Program-made: the position numbers and the translations under genes
The notes under the pieces: generated by a model
Told to the model about the DNA's origin: nothing
Seen by the model: the letters and a program-made list of their open reading frames with translations, nothing else
Databases searched by the model: none
From: Thalassotalea crassostreae
GTDB taxonomy: Bacteria > Pseudomonadota > Gammaproteobacteria > Enterobacterales > Alteromonadaceae
Assembly: GCF_001831495.1 (NCBI RefSeq)
Contig: NZ_CP017689.1
Location: forward strand, 3,410,001 to 3,474,000
DNA length: 64,000 nucleotides
Direction of reading: 5' to 3'
Shown here: positions 9,619-19,588 of the stretch, piece after piece
Layout: the number at the start of each line of letters is the position of its first letter
Position numbering within the stretch: the stretch's first letter is position 1

Positions 9619-10035
9619 ATGGATAATAAAATGAAAAAACTTGGAATATTAACGTTATGTTTGCTTTCACCTTTTGCTCAAGCGAACACAGAAAGTGAAA
9701 TTAAGTCTGTTGTAGAAGAAAATTTTCGAGCGACCCAAGCAGAAGATTTGAATGCCACGCTTAAAACCATTCATTCACAATCAGCATCTTTTGCTCCATC
9801 TCAAAATGCACTTAATCAGATTTTTTCAACGTACGATCTAAAATATAGTTTACTTGAATTTAAATTTATCGCCGAAGAAGGCGGCTATGCATATGCAAGG
9901 GTGAAGCAGTTAACCGAAAAGATAACTGGACCTGCGTTTAGCAACAATGAGCTAGAGTCTTTGCAGATATTCAAAAAAGAGAATGGTAGTTGGAAGCTTT
10001 GGACTCAAGCAAACTTGGCTGTTAACTTTAAGTAG
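9619..10035 (+). CDS. Periplasmic NTF2/SnoaL-like protein
   Basis: 138 residues with a signal peptide (cleavage likely after FAQA). The mature ~110 residues show the NTF2-like pattern seen in DUF4440/SnoaL-type proteins: an N-terminal helix (ESEIKSVVEENFRATQAEDL), central strands, and a C-terminal strand pair ending FKKENGSWKLWTQ. Such domains bind small ligands or act as enzymes; function here is unknown. An internal ATG at residue 5 gives a more typical signal sequence and may be the true start. Confidence 0.7.
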   Translation: MDNKMKKLGILTLCLLSPFAQANTESEIKSVVEENFRATQAEDLNATLKTIHSQSASFAPSQNALNQIFSTYDLKYSLLEFKFIAEEGGYAYARVKQLTEKITGPAFSNNELESLQIFKKENGSWKLWTQANLAVNFK

Positions 10036-10071
10036 TAAGTTAACAAAATCAAGAACAATGAGGGAGTGTTA

Positions 10072-10380
10072 ATGTTAGAACTAAGACCTAATTGTGAAGC
10101 TTGTGATAAAAATTTGCCGCCATCGTCTGGCGAGGCATGCATTTGTACTTATGAATGCACCTTTTGTCGTGATTGCGTCGATAACTTACTGAAAAACGTC
10201 TGCCCAAATTGTGGTGGCGGTTTTTCATCTCGTCCAATTAGGCCGACAACAGCACACCGCCAAGGAGTTAGCCTATCTCACCAACCACAATCAAATAATC
10301 GAGTGAATACAAAATACAGTGTTGATGAGATTAAACAGTTTGCTGGCACACTAAAAGATACTTTGCCTGAAAACAGGTAA
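10072..10380 (+). CDS. DUF1272-family zinc-ribbon protein
   Basis: 102 residues. The N-terminal ~60 residues match DUF1272: MLELRPNCEACDKNLPP, then ECTFCRDCV and CPNCGGGF, supplying eight or more cysteines for two zinc sites. Function of the family is unknown. An in-frame GTG lies two codons upstream, but AGGGAG (10061-10066) is well spaced for the ATG at 10072. The last ~40 residues are a polar extension beyond the core domain. End of the small-gene run; the convergent gene is waaA. Confidence 0.85.
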   Translation: MLELRPNCEACDKNLPPSSGEACICTYECTFCRDCVDNLLKNVCPNCGGGFSSRPIRPTTAHRQGVSLSHQPQSNNRVNTKYSVDEIKQFAGTLKDTLPENR

Positions 10381-10408
10381 ATAGCAGTAGCAGTACTTCT
10401 TATCAAGC

Positions 10409-11692
10409 TTATTGGTTAAGCAGTGCCGCTAGTTTATTAATACTTGTTTGTGTTGCACCTTGATTTTGACGCACCACGTCATAACCATTTTTACCAATGC
10501 CTTCGGCCAACTCTTTATCGGTTAATAACACATGAAGCTTCTCTGCTAAATGTATATTATCTTCTAGCTGCACGATACCATTTGCGTCTAAGAACTTGTC
10601 GTTAATATCTTTAAAGTTAGCCATATTGGTACCAACAATAATCGGTTTGGCAAACAGTGCCGCTTCTAACGGATTATGACCGCCAATATCTGAAAAGCTA
10701 CCGGCAACAATACAGACATCTGCAAAAGAATAAGTAGCTAATAACTCACCTAAGGTATCAATTAACCACACATCATCAGTGCTCTCTACTGCATCGGACT
10801 GACTGCGTCTCGCGACATTAAGTTCGTGTTGAAGACAAATGTCTGCAACGCGATCGAATCGTTCTGGGTGACGAGGCACTAATACCAATAATAGGTCTGG
10901 ATGTTGCGGTTTAAGTTTTTTGTATGCTTCAATTGCATGTTTTTCTTCACCTTGGTGAGTACTACCAACCACCACAACTTTGCGCCCTTCTGGCAGTTGC
11001 TGTTTCAGCTCCGCAATTTTATTTTCGACCGCTTGGGTCACATGAATATCATATTTTAAATTACCTGAATTATGAACGATGCTCTGCTCTGCGCCCATCT
11101 CCACAAAGTGATGAGCGTTATCGGCAGATTGACACAAAATCGCATCAAACTTATTTAAAGCCGGAGTGATTAATGGTGTTAGTTTTTTATAGCCTTTTAG
11201 CGATTTTGCCGATAATCGACCATTTATCAGCATGATCTTAACTTGCGATTTATGACAGCGATGAATCAACGTTGGCCATAATTCAGTTTCCATGAGTACT
11301 AATGCTTTTGGTTGCAATAAGCGAAAGAATAAATGCACACAAAATGAAATATCTAATGGTAAATAACAGTGTTGTACTTTATTTAGGAAGAAACGCTTAA
11401 CCTGAGCCGAGCCTGTCGGGGTAAATGTGGTTACCGTGATTGGTAAATCAGGATACTGAATAAGTAATTGCTCAACAAAAGGTTTTACTGCAATTACTTC
11501 GCCCACACTTGCCGCATGAACAACAATACCACCGGTCCTCATTCTTGAAGGCAACCAACCAAAACGCTCAGTCATACGCTGACGATATTCTTTTTGGCTA
11601 ATAGAACGGATCAAAAATACGATAACTAAGATCGGCGCTAATAATAGAATCGTTAGTTGATATAGTCGAAATGCAATGCTCTGTTTATTCAA
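10409..11692 (-). CDS. waaA: 3-deoxy-D-manno-octulosonic acid transferase
   Basis: A 427-residue Kdo transferase that moves Kdo from CMP-Kdo to the lipid A precursor at the inner membrane. It has the N-terminal membrane anchor (residues ~12-28), the HAASVGEV acceptor-site motif (~55-62), METELWP near 130, and the GT-B C-terminal segment GGHNPLEAA. Together with kdkA and opsX it supplies the first three inner-core steps; the presence of a Kdo kinase suggests a mono-Kdo enzyme. Confidence 0.95.
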   Translation of the reverse strand: MNKQSIAFRLYQLTILLLAPILVIVFLIRSISQKEYRQRMTERFGWLPSRMRTGGIVVHAASVGEVIAVKPFVEQLLIQYPDLPITVTTFTPTGSAQVKRFFLNKVQHCYLPLDISFCVHLFFRLLQPKALVLMETELWPTLIHRCHKSQVKIMLINGRLSAKSLKGYKKLTPLITPALNKFDAILCQSADNAHHFVEMGAEQSIVHNSGNLKYDIHVTQAVENKIAELKQQLPEGRKVVVVGSTHQGEEKHAIEAYKKLKPQHPDLLLVLVPRHPERFDRVADICLQHELNVARRSQSDAVESTDDVWLIDTLGELLATYSFADVCIVAGSFSDIGGHNPLEAALFAKPIIVGTNMANFKDINDKFLDANGIVQLEDNIHLAEKLHVLLTDKELAEGIGKNGYDVVRQNQGATQTSINKLAALLNQ

Positions 11693-12000
11693 TCTTATTC
11701 TTCATTTTTTCATGTTAAGTCATAAAAAATTATAACCAACGACGGCAGATAAATGAAAGCGATTTCAACACCGAAACAAGAATAACTGCGATTACGTAAT
11801 CTGCTGCTATAATTTCTTGTGAAAAATAACGCTTTTATTGTTAGTAAATTGTGACAAATATTGCTGTTCACAAAACTTGACTAAACTGTCTGTTTTATCT
11901 GCACTTTAGTACTAGGAACGATGAAAAATAAAGCGTACAATGCGGCAAAATTTTTTATGGGCCATCACGCCCAATTTAACCACAAATTACTGAGGCTGAT
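11693..12000. promoter_or_regulatory. Intergenic region with kbl-tdh promoter candidate
   Basis: A 308-bp divergent spacer between waaA and kbl. An extended -10 box, TGCTATAAT with TATAAT at 11808-11813, points toward kbl and would give a leader of about 180 bases. The -35 is poor, as expected for an extended -10 promoter. No attenuator or riboswitch structure was recognised in the leader. Confidence 0.45.
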
Positions 12001-13194
12001 ATGTCATCAAATTTTATTAACCATCTTCAACAACAAATTGATCAAGTTAAAGAAGAAGGCCTTTATAAAGCTGAACGAGTGATCACTACCGCTCAACAAG
12101 CAGATATCGCAGTAAACACTGGCGAAGAAGTTGTAAACTTCTGTGCTAATAACTATTTAGGTTTAGCCAATCACCCACAGCTTATTGCAGCAGCAAAATC
12201 TGGTCTTGATGATCACGGTTTTGGTATGGCGTCAGTTCGTTTTATTTGTGGTACGCAAGATATTCATAAAACATTAGAAGACAAGTTAAGTAATTTCTTA
12301 GGTATGGAAGATACCATTTTATATTCTTCATGTTTTGATGCGAATGCGGGTTTATTCGAAACTATTTTAACAGCAGAAGATGCGATTATTTCGGATTCTT
12401 TAAACCACGCGTCAATTATTGATGGCGTGCGTTTATGTAAAGCTAAGCGTTTTCGTTATGCTAACAATGATATGGCTGATCTTGAAGCACAACTTATCGC
12501 TGCAACAGAGGCTGGTGCGCGTTTTAAACTGATCGCAACCGACGGCGTGTTCTCAATGGATGGCGTAATTGCTAACCTTAAAGGTGTTTGTGATTTAGCT
12601 GATAAGTACGACGCTATGGTTATGGTTGATGACTCACATGCAGTTGGTTTTGTTGGCGAAGAAGGTCGTGGTTCACATGAATACTGTGAAGTAATGGATC
12701 GCGTTGATATCATCACTGGTACTTTAGGTAAAGCTATGGGTGGCGCTTCAGGAGGTTTCACTTCAGGTAAAAAAGAAATCGTTGAATGGTTACGTCAACG
12801 CTCTCGTCCTTACCTTTTCTCAAACTCATTAGCACCTGCAATTGTTAGCGCATCAATTCGCGTTATAGATATGTTGGCTGATGGTGGTGAACTTAGAAAA
12901 ACCTTAAAAGATAACGCTGCCTATTTCCGTAATAATATGGAAGCTGTTGGTTTTACTTGTGCTGGCGCAGATCACGCAATCGTACCGGTAATGTTAGGCG
13001 ATGCAAAAATTGCAGCTGATATGGCCAATCGATTATTAGCGGAAGGCATTTATGTCATTGGTTTCTCTTTCCCTGTTGTGCCAAAAGGCCAAGCACGTAT
13101 TCGTACGCAAATCTCGGCTGCACATACCAAGGCACAATTAGACAAAGCGATTGAAGCCTTTACCCGCATTGGTAAAGAAATGGGCGTAATTTAA
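12001..13194 (+). CDS. kbl: Glycine C-acetyltransferase (2-amino-3-ketobutyrate CoA ligase)
   Basis: A 397-residue PLP enzyme that cleaves 2-amino-3-oxobutyrate with CoA into glycine and acetyl-CoA. The PLP lysine lies in [10 protein letters not shown] at Lys244, the same number as in E. coli; VDDSHAVGF supplies the cofactor-ring Asp and His. Paired with tdh, it forms the two-step threonine degradation route in the cytoplasm. Confidence 0.97.
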   Translation: MSSNFINHLQQQIDQVKEEGLYKAERVITTAQQADIAVNTGEEVVNFCANNYLGLANHPQLIAAAKSGLDDHGFGMASVRFICGTQDIHKTLEDKLSNFLGMEDTILYSSCFDANAGLFETILTAEDAIISDSLNHASIIDGVRLCKAKRFRYANNDMADLEAQLIAATEAGARFKLIATDGVFSMDGVIANLKGVCDLADKYDAMVMVDDSHAVGFVGEEGRGSHEYCEVMDRVDIITGTLGKAMGGASGGFTSGKKEIVEWLRQRSRPYLFSNSLAPAIVSASIRVIDMLADGGELRKTLKDNAAYFRNNMEAVGFTCAGADHAIVPVMLGDAKIAADMANRLLAEGIYVIGFSFPVVPKGQARIRTQISAAHTKAQLDKAIEAFTRIGKEMGVI

Positions 13195-13252
13195 TTTTTA
13201 ATATTGAATTAGAATTACGTTTAGAAGAAAGAATAAAGTCTAGGATATTGAT

Positions 13253-14278
13253 ATGAAATCATTAGCAAAATTAAAAGCGGAACCGGGCATTTGGATGACA
13301 GATTCACCAAAGCCAGAAGTGGGTCCGAATGATTTATTAATCAAAATTAATAAAACCGCTATTTGTGGTACCGACATGCACATTTACAACTGGGACGAAT
13401 GGTCACAAAAGACTATTCCTGTACCTATGGTTGTGGGTCATGAGTATGCCGGTGTTGTTATGGGTATGGGTAGCGAAGTAAAAGGTTTTAGCGAAGGCGA
13501 CCGTGTTTCTGGTGAAGGTCATATCACTTGTGGATATTGTCGTAACTGTCGTGGTGGTCGTACTCACCTATGTCGTAACACTGTTGGTGTTGGTGTTGAC
13601 CGTACCGGTAGTTTTGCTGAGTATTTAGTGATCCCTGCTTACAATGCCTTCAAATTACCTGACGAAATTTCAGATGACTTAGCATCAATTTTTGACCCGT
13701 TTGGTAATGCAGTACATACCGCATTATCATTCGACTTAGTTGGTGAAGATGTACTGATCACTGGTGCGGGCCCAATTGGCATAATGGCCGCTGCTGTTGC
13801 TAAACATGTTGGTGCTCGTCACGTGGTTATTACTGACATTAATGAATATCGATTAGACTTGGCTCGTAAAATGGGGGCGACGCGCGCAGTAAACGTTGCT
13901 AATGAAAACCTAGACGACGTCATGTCAGAACTTGGCATGACCGAAGGCTTCGATGTTGGTCTTGAAATGTCTGGTGTACCAATGGCTTTCCACAGCATGC
14001 TAGATAGCATGAACAATGGCGGCAAGATTGCCATGTTAGGTATTCCTGGACAAGATATGGCTATTGACTGGTCTAAAGTTATCTTTAAAGGTCTTACCAT
14101 CAAAGGTATTTACGGACGTGAAATGTTTGAAACTTGGTACAAGATGGCAAGTTTAATCCAATCAGGCCTAGATTTAAGCCCAATCATTACTCACCATTTT
14201 CACATTGATGATTTCCAACAAGGCTTTGATGCCATGCAATCAGGAAACTCAGGTAAAGTAATCTTAAGTTGGGATTAA
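13253..14278 (+). CDS. tdh: L-threonine 3-dehydrogenase
   Basis: A 341-residue zinc-dependent medium-chain dehydrogenase producing 2-amino-3-oxobutyrate from threonine with NAD+. Catalytic zinc ligands are in [10 protein letters not shown] (Cys38) and GHEYAG (His63, Glu64). The structural zinc loop (CGYCRNC...C) is complete, and the Rossmann motif is GAGPIG. It lies 58 bp downstream of kbl in the same operon, and its product is Kbl's substrate. Confidence 0.97.
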   Translation: MKSLAKLKAEPGIWMTDSPKPEVGPNDLLIKINKTAICGTDMHIYNWDEWSQKTIPVPMVVGHEYAGVVMGMGSEVKGFSEGDRVSGEGHITCGYCRNCRGGRTHLCRNTVGVGVDRTGSFAEYLVIPAYNAFKLPDEISDDLASIFDPFGNAVHTALSFDLVGEDVLITGAGPIGIMAAAVAKHVGARHVVITDINEYRLDLARKMGATRAVNVANENLDDVMSELGMTEGFDVGLEMSGVPMAFHSMLDSMNNGGKIAMLGIPGQDMAIDWSKVIFKGLTIKGIYGREMFETWYKMASLIQSGLDLSPIITHHFHIDDFQQGFDAMQSGNSGKVILSWD

Positions 14279-14295
14279 TCCTTAACTGAAAATAT

Positions 14296-14368
14296 AAACT
14301 AGGGTCAGAGTCAAGTTATTGGAATTAAGCTAATTCAAACTAAGATAACTTGACTCTGACCCTAGTTT
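14296..14368. repeat. Long perfect inverted repeat (REP/MITE-like), likely tdh terminator
   Basis: Two perfect 24-bp arms (14296-14319 and 14345-14368), core GGGTCAGAGTCAAGTTAT and its complement. The 25-base loop holds a second palindrome (GAATTA-AGC-TAATTC). A run of T follows the right arm, so it can act as a terminator between tdh and glpE. The arm sequence resembles dispersed REP-type or MITE-like elements of gammaproteobacteria; that link is from memory and unverified. Confidence 0.75.
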
Positions 14369-14429
14369 TTTTATTTGTTTTTTCTGGCATAATACGCTTA
14401 TTAACATATCAATCAAACAAGGTCATTCA

Positions 14430-14762
14430 GTGCCAATAGAACAAGATACATTTATCCACATGAATGTTGTGGAACTAGAACAACAGATGGGTAATAAAGA
14501 AATTGTCGTCGTTGATATTCGTGATGCAAACTCTTTTGCATTGAATCATATCCCTGGTTCAATTCATTTAACTAACGATAATTTAGGTGACTTTCTACGT
14601 GACGCTGATTTTGACGTACCAACCGTAGTATGTTGTTACCATGGAATTTCAAGTCAACAAGCGGCTCAGTTTTTGATCAGCCAAGACTTTACCGAAGTGT
14701 ATTCATTAGATGGTGGTTTTGAAGGTTGGCAGCAAGCATTTCCAACATTAATGGAACGCTAA
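14430..14762 (+). CDS. glpE: Thiosulfate sulfurtransferase GlpE (single-domain rhodanese)
   Basis: 110 residues aligning end to end with E. coli GlpE by eye: [25 protein letters not shown], catalytic loop CYHGISS with Cys69, and the C-terminal DGGFEGW. It transfers sulfane sulfur from thiosulfate to thiol acceptors. The start is GTG with AAGG upstream; no ATG is available before the conserved residues. It precedes glpG by 3 bp, as in the enteric glpEG pair. Confidence 0.95.
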   Translation: MPIEQDTFIHMNVVELEQQMGNKEIVVVDIRDANSFALNHIPGSIHLTNDNLGDFLRDADFDVPTVVCCYHGISSQQAAQFLISQDFTEVYSLDGGFEGWQQAFPTLMER

Positions 14763-14765
14763 TTA

Positions 14766-15650
14766 ATGGCAGAACTTCAGGCATTAGTAAATATTCATCA
14801 AAAGGCAGTCGCATTGCAGTTTGTCGACTATTTACGTTCGATTAAAATAAACTCTAAAGTTATTGCCGCTAAAGATGATAACGGTACAACTGACGGTTGG
14901 ACAGTGCTAGTAGAAGGTGCCCATCATCATCAAGCTAAAGCTGAATTTGAACAGTTTATTAGCATGCCGAATCATCCCAAGTACCAACAATCTGCATGGC
15001 AAAGTGGCCATGGCGTTAAACTCACCAGCAATGATGAGTTCGGAAAACAATTCAAAGCAAACTTCCTTGCCCAAGCAGGGCCATTTAGCATCTTTATTTT
15101 TGCTCTGTGTTGGTTCGTTTTTGCGGCAACGTTTTTGCTTTTTGGTGATGACGTTTATCAGCTAGTTATTTTTAACCAACACGGCGATATTAGCCAAACA
15201 ATGGCTCAACCTTGGCGTTTGATAACACCGGCGATATTTCATTATTCTCTATTACACATTGCTTTTAATACTATGTGGTGGTGGCAACTTGGCGGCCAAA
15301 TAGAAAAACGTTTAGGATTAAATACCATTGTCTCGTTATTTTTATTGTCCGCGATTATTTCAAACAGCGCACAATATTTAGTCTCAGGTCCTGGTTTTGG
15401 CGGTTTATCTGGCGTTGTTTACGCAACATTAGGATTTGTCTGGTGGTATCAACATCTAAACCCAAATCAAGGCATTGGTGTATCTAAATCTATCGTTGGT
15501 TTCATGTTGTTTTGGTTGATATTAGGTTTTACCGAATTTATGCCAATTAATGTTGCTAATACCGCTCATTTAGTCGGTTTACTGTCTGGCATTGGCCTAG
15601 CTTTACTAGTAACTTTTAACAAAAAAAATAATCGCAAGAAAAATACCTAA
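14766..15650 (+). CDS. glpG: Rhomboid intramembrane serine protease
   Basis: A 294-residue GlpG: an N-terminal cytoplasmic domain (~1-95), then six membrane helices. The catalytic dyad is Ser215 in GFGGLSGVVY and His268 in NTAHLVGLLSG. The HYSLLHIAFN helix and GG..E motif are present. It cleaves membrane-protein substrates within the bilayer. Its TAA overlaps the ATG of ubiC. Confidence 0.95.
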   Translation: MAELQALVNIHQKAVALQFVDYLRSIKINSKVIAAKDDNGTTDGWTVLVEGAHHHQAKAEFEQFISMPNHPKYQQSAWQSGHGVKLTSNDEFGKQFKANFLAQAGPFSIFIFALCWFVFAATFLLFGDDVYQLVIFNQHGDISQTMAQPWRLITPAIFHYSLLHIAFNTMWWWQLGGQIEKRLGLNTIVSLFLLSAIISNSAQYLVSGPGFGGLSGVVYATLGFVWWYQHLNPNQGIGVSKSIVGFMLFWLILGFTEFMPINVANTAHLVGLLSGIGLALLVTFNKKNNRKKNT

Positions 15651-16213
15651 TGTTTGAACTTAAGCAGCATTTCCCTGTGGGCTTGAATGTAAATTGGGTT
15701 AGCGCAGAAAAAGCACCAGCAGCAGCTAGACTAAATGATTGGTTACTCGATCCTGCATCCCTTACCGCGAGACTTAAGAGTCAATGCTCTGAGTTCAAAG
15801 TAGAGGTTGTCGGTCAACACATTGAAGCATGTCAGGCTCATGAAGCAAATGATGATATTTTGCTTGATGAGCAAGTGTTAGTGCGCGAAGTATTATTGAT
15901 ATGTGACAACAAGCCACACGTATTTGCCCGCAGCCTACTACCATTAAAAAGTCTTACCGGTGAACAAAAAGCATTAGCTAATCTTGGTGAGCAGCCGCTA
16001 GGGCAAGTACTATTTAACAATCCCAAGTTACGCAGAAAAGTAGTGCAAGTGGCAGAAATAGAGCCGAGTTTAAGGGTCTCTGAGCTCGCTAGCACGCTCA
16101 ATTTAAAGGTTGAGCATAACCTTTGGGGTAGACGCTCACTCTTCTATATTGATGATAAACCACTGATGGTAGCCGAGGTGTTTCTACCCGGTGCGAGAGC
16201 CTATCATCTTTAA
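15650..16213 (+). CDS. ubiC: Chorismate--pyruvate lyase
   Basis: 187 residues with UbiC hallmarks: VLVREVLLICDNKPHVFARSL near the middle (the conserved Arg of the product pocket) and LWGRRSLF...VAEVFLPG at the end. It converts chorismate to 4-hydroxybenzoate and pyruvate, the first committed step of ubiquinone synthesis. Translationally coupled to glpG and followed by ubiA, which prenylates its product. Confidence 0.95.
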   Translation: MFELKQHFPVGLNVNWVSAEKAPAAARLNDWLLDPASLTARLKSQCSEFKVEVVGQHIEACQAHEANDDILLDEQVLVREVLLICDNKPHVFARSLLPLKSLTGEQKALANLGEQPLGQVLFNNPKLRRKVVQVAEIEPSLRVSELASTLNLKVEHNLWGRRSLFYIDDKPLMVAEVFLPGARAYHL

Positions 16214-16277
16214 CTTTAGTAAGTTAAACTAAGAAAAATTTTAAACCATCCTAAGTTGATATAAAAAGAATAACGAG

Positions 16278-17150
16278 ATGATTGAATTTAGTCACATCAG
16301 AAAACATTGGCCTGCAGTAAAACTCATCACTCGCATGGATAAGCCAATTGGCACTTACCTATTATTATGGCCAACATTTTGGGCACTATTTGTTGCTGCT
16401 CAAGGATTTCCAGGCTGGCATCTTTTCATTGTTTTTGCCGTTGGCGTATTTGTAATGCGCAGCGCCGGTTGTGTGATTAACGATATCGCCGATCGCAAAG
16501 TCGATGGCCAAGTAAAACGTACTAATCAAAGACCACTAGTCAGTGGTTTAATGACCACAAAACAAGCATTAATCTTATTTTTTGGACTTATTAGCATTGC
16601 TCTAATGTTAGTCTTTAGCTTGTCTTGGAAAAGCATCTATTTGTCCGTTGTTGCTTTGGCGCTTGCCGCTAGTTACCCGTTTATGAAGCGATTTACACAC
16701 TTCCCTCAAGTTGTCTTAGGCGCGGCGTTTAGTTGGGGCATGATCATGGCATTTGCTGAAGTCCAACAACAAATTCCGCCAATTGCTTGGCTGCTGTTTT
16801 TTGCCAATTTACTTTGGACTATTGCTTACGACACTATGTATGCCATGGTCGATAAAGATGATGACATTCGAATTGGGGTAAAATCAACGGCGATTGTTTT
16901 CGGACGTTTTGACAAAGTCATTATCGGTTTTTTACAGTTAATAACGATAATGTTATTAGTAAAAGTAGGTCAGATTTCACAGTTTAATATGTTTTATTAT
17001 TTCGGAATCAGTATTGCCGCAGGTTTATTCTTTTATCAGCAAGATTTAATTAAAGACCGAGAACGTGATAAATGCTTTAAAGCATTTTTAAACAACCATT
17101 ACGGTTTATTAATTGTATTAATCGCTATCATCATTCAATATTATTCTTAA
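16278..17150 (+). CDS. ubiA: 4-hydroxybenzoate octaprenyltransferase
   Basis: A 290-residue integral membrane prenyltransferase with the two Asp-rich motifs, NDIADRKVD near residue 73 and DTMYAMVDKDDD near 193, and about eight to nine helices. It attaches the polyprenyl chain to 4-hydroxybenzoate. It lies 64 bp after ubiC in the same direction, completing the first two steps of ubiquinone synthesis. Confidence 0.96.
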   Translation: MIEFSHIRKHWPAVKLITRMDKPIGTYLLLWPTFWALFVAAQGFPGWHLFIVFAVGVFVMRSAGCVINDIADRKVDGQVKRTNQRPLVSGLMTTKQALILFFGLISIALMLVFSLSWKSIYLSVVALALAASYPFMKRFTHFPQVVLGAAFSWGMIMAFAEVQQQIPPIAWLLFFANLLWTIAYDTMYAMVDKDDDIRIGVKSTAIVFGRFDKVIIGFLQLITIMLLVKVGQISQFNMFYYFGISIAAGLFFYQQDLIKDRERDKCFKAFLNNHYGLLIVLIAIIIQYYS

Positions 17151-17178
17151 TGAATTGAACTGAACTCAAGGAGACACA

Positions 17179-17478
17179 ATGTACTGCATTCTTTATCAGT
17201 GGGTAATAATTCCAGGCAAGAAAACTGAGTTTGTGAAAGCATGGCATAAAATGACACGCCACTACATTGATGAATATGGCGCAATGGAATTTCGTTTACA
17301 CCAAGTGAGTGAAAACCATTACGCTGCTTATGCCCAATGGGCAGATAAGAAGTCTCGAATTGAAGCCTTTGGTCGCTCTGACGAAATCAATGACATTGTG
17401 CAAGAAATGCAGCAATATATAGTACAACGTTTTGAGCCACTTGAAATGACACTAATGACCGATGAAATAGTTAAATAG
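17179..17478 (+). CDS. ABM-superfamily (antibiotic biosynthesis monooxygenase-like) protein
   Basis: A 99-residue dimeric alpha/beta-barrel-type protein: MYCILYQWVIIPGKKTEFVKAWHKMT is a typical ABM opening, with Trp and Tyr residues in the central strands. The family includes haem-degrading and quinol monooxygenases, but many members are uncharacterised. A perfect AAGGAG site precedes the ATG. Placed 28 bp after ubiA; a link to quinone chemistry is possible but unproven. Confidence 0.75.
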   Translation: MYCILYQWVIIPGKKTEFVKAWHKMTRHYIDEYGAMEFRLHQVSENHYAAYAQWADKKSRIEAFGRSDEINDIVQEMQQYIVQRFEPLEMTLMTDEIVK

Positions 17479-17504
17479 TGTCCAGCAAAATACTCTATAA
17501 AGCT

Positions 17505-19430
17505 TTATCGGCCTAAATAACGAACGATGGCTTCCATAAATGGCTTACCGTAGCGGGATAACTTAGTATCACCAACACCGGTAATTGCTAAAAACTCAGT
17601 CGAGTTGGTCGGCTTCAAACGAGCCATTTCAATCAAACTTGCATCATTGAATACAATAAATGGTGCAATATCTTCTAAATCAGCAATTTCCTTACGCAAC
17701 TCTCTAAGTTGTTTAAATAATACTTTATCGTAACCGCCTGTGGTTTTGTTTTTCTGCCAGTAACTTTGATGCTGTAATCGCGGACGAGCTATCATTAAAG
17801 GCTGTTCGCCTTTTAATGCAGATTTTGAGGCATTGGTTAAACACAACGCAGATTGCTGCTCAATATCTTGCTGTAACAGACCTAAGTGAATCAATTGGCG
17901 AATTACCGAGAACCAGTAACCACGGGTTTTGTCTTTACCAATACCAAATGTGCTGACTTGCTGATGTTGGTTTTGTTTGATTTTGTCGTTATCCAAACCT
18001 CTAAGCACATCAATCACATAATGAATATCACCCGATTGGTTAATTCTAAACACACAAGACAGAACTTTTTGTGCATCGACTGTCGCATCATAACGGCTCG
18101 GCGGGTCGAGACAGATATCGCAGTTTCCACAGCCTGAATGAGTATATTCAGCAAAGTAGTTAAGTAGCACTTGGCGACGGCAGGTTTGTGCCTCGGCAAA
18201 TCCTGCCATGGCAGAGAAACGCTGTAACTCTACATTCACTCGTTGTTCATTATCATTTTGCTGAATGCGCTTTTTAATTTTATCGATATCTTGCGAATCA
18301 TATAAAAACACGGCTTCAGCCTCTAAACCATCGCGCCCTGCTCGGCCTGTTTCTTGGTAAAAAGACTCCAAGGTACGCGGCATTTCATAATGGATCACAA
18401 AACGAACATTCGGTTTATTGATACCTAAACCAAAAGCGACAGTTGCCACCACCAGGCGAATATTATCTTTAGTAAAACCATCTTGAATTAGATTACGGAT
18501 TTCTGGTTCTAAACCGGCATGATAGCCGGCACAATTAAAGCCTCGTTCACCCAAAAACTTAGCCAACTTATCCACTTGCCAGCGGCTGTTGCAATAGATA
18601 ATCCCGCTATCATCGACGTTTTGTTTTAAGTACTCAAGCAGTTGTTTTTCACCGCTGTATTTCTCAGTTAACGTATAACGAATATTGGGGCGATCAAAAC
18701 TATCAAGGTGAACAAACGGGTTATTAAGCTTTAGTTGATTTAAGATATCTTTACGAGTGGTAACATCAGCAGTGGCCGTTAACGCCATTATCGGCGTATA
18801 AGGAAAATGCTCTTTCAATGATCCTAGCTTGGTATAAGCAGGTCTAAAGTCGTGCCCCCATTGGGAAATACAATGCGCTTCATCAATGGCAAAAAAGCTG
18901 ATCTTCATTTGCTGTAATGATTGTAAGAAGTAATAACTAAGCAAGCGTTCAGGAGCAACATAGAGGATCTTGATTTCGCCGGAACCAACCTTTTTCATGG
19001 TCTCATTGATGGTCTGGCTATCTAAACTTGAATTGACGAACCCAGCATTAATACCTTGCCTAACCAAGCCATCGACCTGATCTTTCATCAATGCAATCAA
19101 TGGAGAGACGACAACCGTCAAACCATCCATCAAAGTTGCAGGCAATTGATAACACAAAGATTTACCACCACCGGTTGGCATCAACACTAAACTGTCACGG
19201 CCCTGCATCAGTTGTTCGATGACTTGCTTTTGACCAACACGAAATGTCTCAAAACCAAAATGATGTTTAAGAGAATGTTGTAGGTTTAGTGATTTGCTTT
19301 CGCTAATTGGGCTCAAAGGGATTCGGTACTTAATATTATTATTGCTCGCTATTTTACCGACTTTAACCGCGTTCAGGTAGACATTTATCAGTTCTTTATT
19401 AGGTAAATCCAATATTTGATATTTAAGCAT
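17505..19430 (-). CDS. recQ: ATP-dependent DNA helicase RecQ
   Basis: 641 residues. Superfamily 2 helicase motifs are MPTGGGKS (84-91), DEAH in [16 protein letters not shown], and ETGRAGRDG. The RQC zinc site uses Cys residues around [10 protein letters not shown] and CGNCDICL, and a C-terminal HRDC domain ends the protein. It unwinds 3' overhangs and forks in recombination repair. The N-terminus is about 40 residues longer than typical RecQ and has no good ribosome site, but no better internal start was found. Confidence 0.95.
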   Translation of the reverse strand: MLKYQILDLPNKELINVYLNAVKVGKIASNNNIKYRIPLSPISESKSLNLQHSLKHHFGFETFRVGQKQVIEQLMQGRDSLVLMPTGGGKSLCYQLPATLMDGLTVVVSPLIALMKDQVDGLVRQGINAGFVNSSLDSQTINETMKKVGSGEIKILYVAPERLLSYYFLQSLQQMKISFFAIDEAHCISQWGHDFRPAYTKLGSLKEHFPYTPIMALTATADVTTRKDILNQLKLNNPFVHLDSFDRPNIRYTLTEKYSGEKQLLEYLKQNVDDSGIIYCNSRWQVDKLAKFLGERGFNCAGYHAGLEPEIRNLIQDGFTKDNIRLVVATVAFGLGINKPNVRFVIHYEMPRTLESFYQETGRAGRDGLEAEAVFLYDSQDIDKIKKRIQQNDNEQRVNVELQRFSAMAGFAEAQTCRRQVLLNYFAEYTHSGCGNCDICLDPPSRYDATVDAQKVLSCVFRINQSGDIHYVIDVLRGLDNDKIKQNQHQQVSTFGIGKDKTRGYWFSVIRQLIHLGLLQQDIEQQSALCLTNASKSALKGEQPLMIARPRLQHQSYWQKNKTTGGYDKVLFKQLRELRKEIADLEDIAPFIVFNDASLIEMARLKPTNSTEFLAITGVGDTKLSRYGKPFMEAIVRYLGR

Positions 19431-19588
19431 TTGTTATTCTAGGGAAAAATAAGCAAAAAATGTTTTTTACCGGCACTGGCGAATTTCTTCGCCATAAAGG
19501 CCTTATTCGCAACGTGTTATGGTAGAATGCGGCGCTTACAATCTAGTTCAACAAAACTCGCTCTCTAACTATTAATAAACAGTAATAT

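Noticed and set aside
11848..11880. CRP-like half sites (TGTGA and TCACA) upstream of kbl
   Set aside because: The halves are 13 bases apart instead of six, so they do not form a CRP site.
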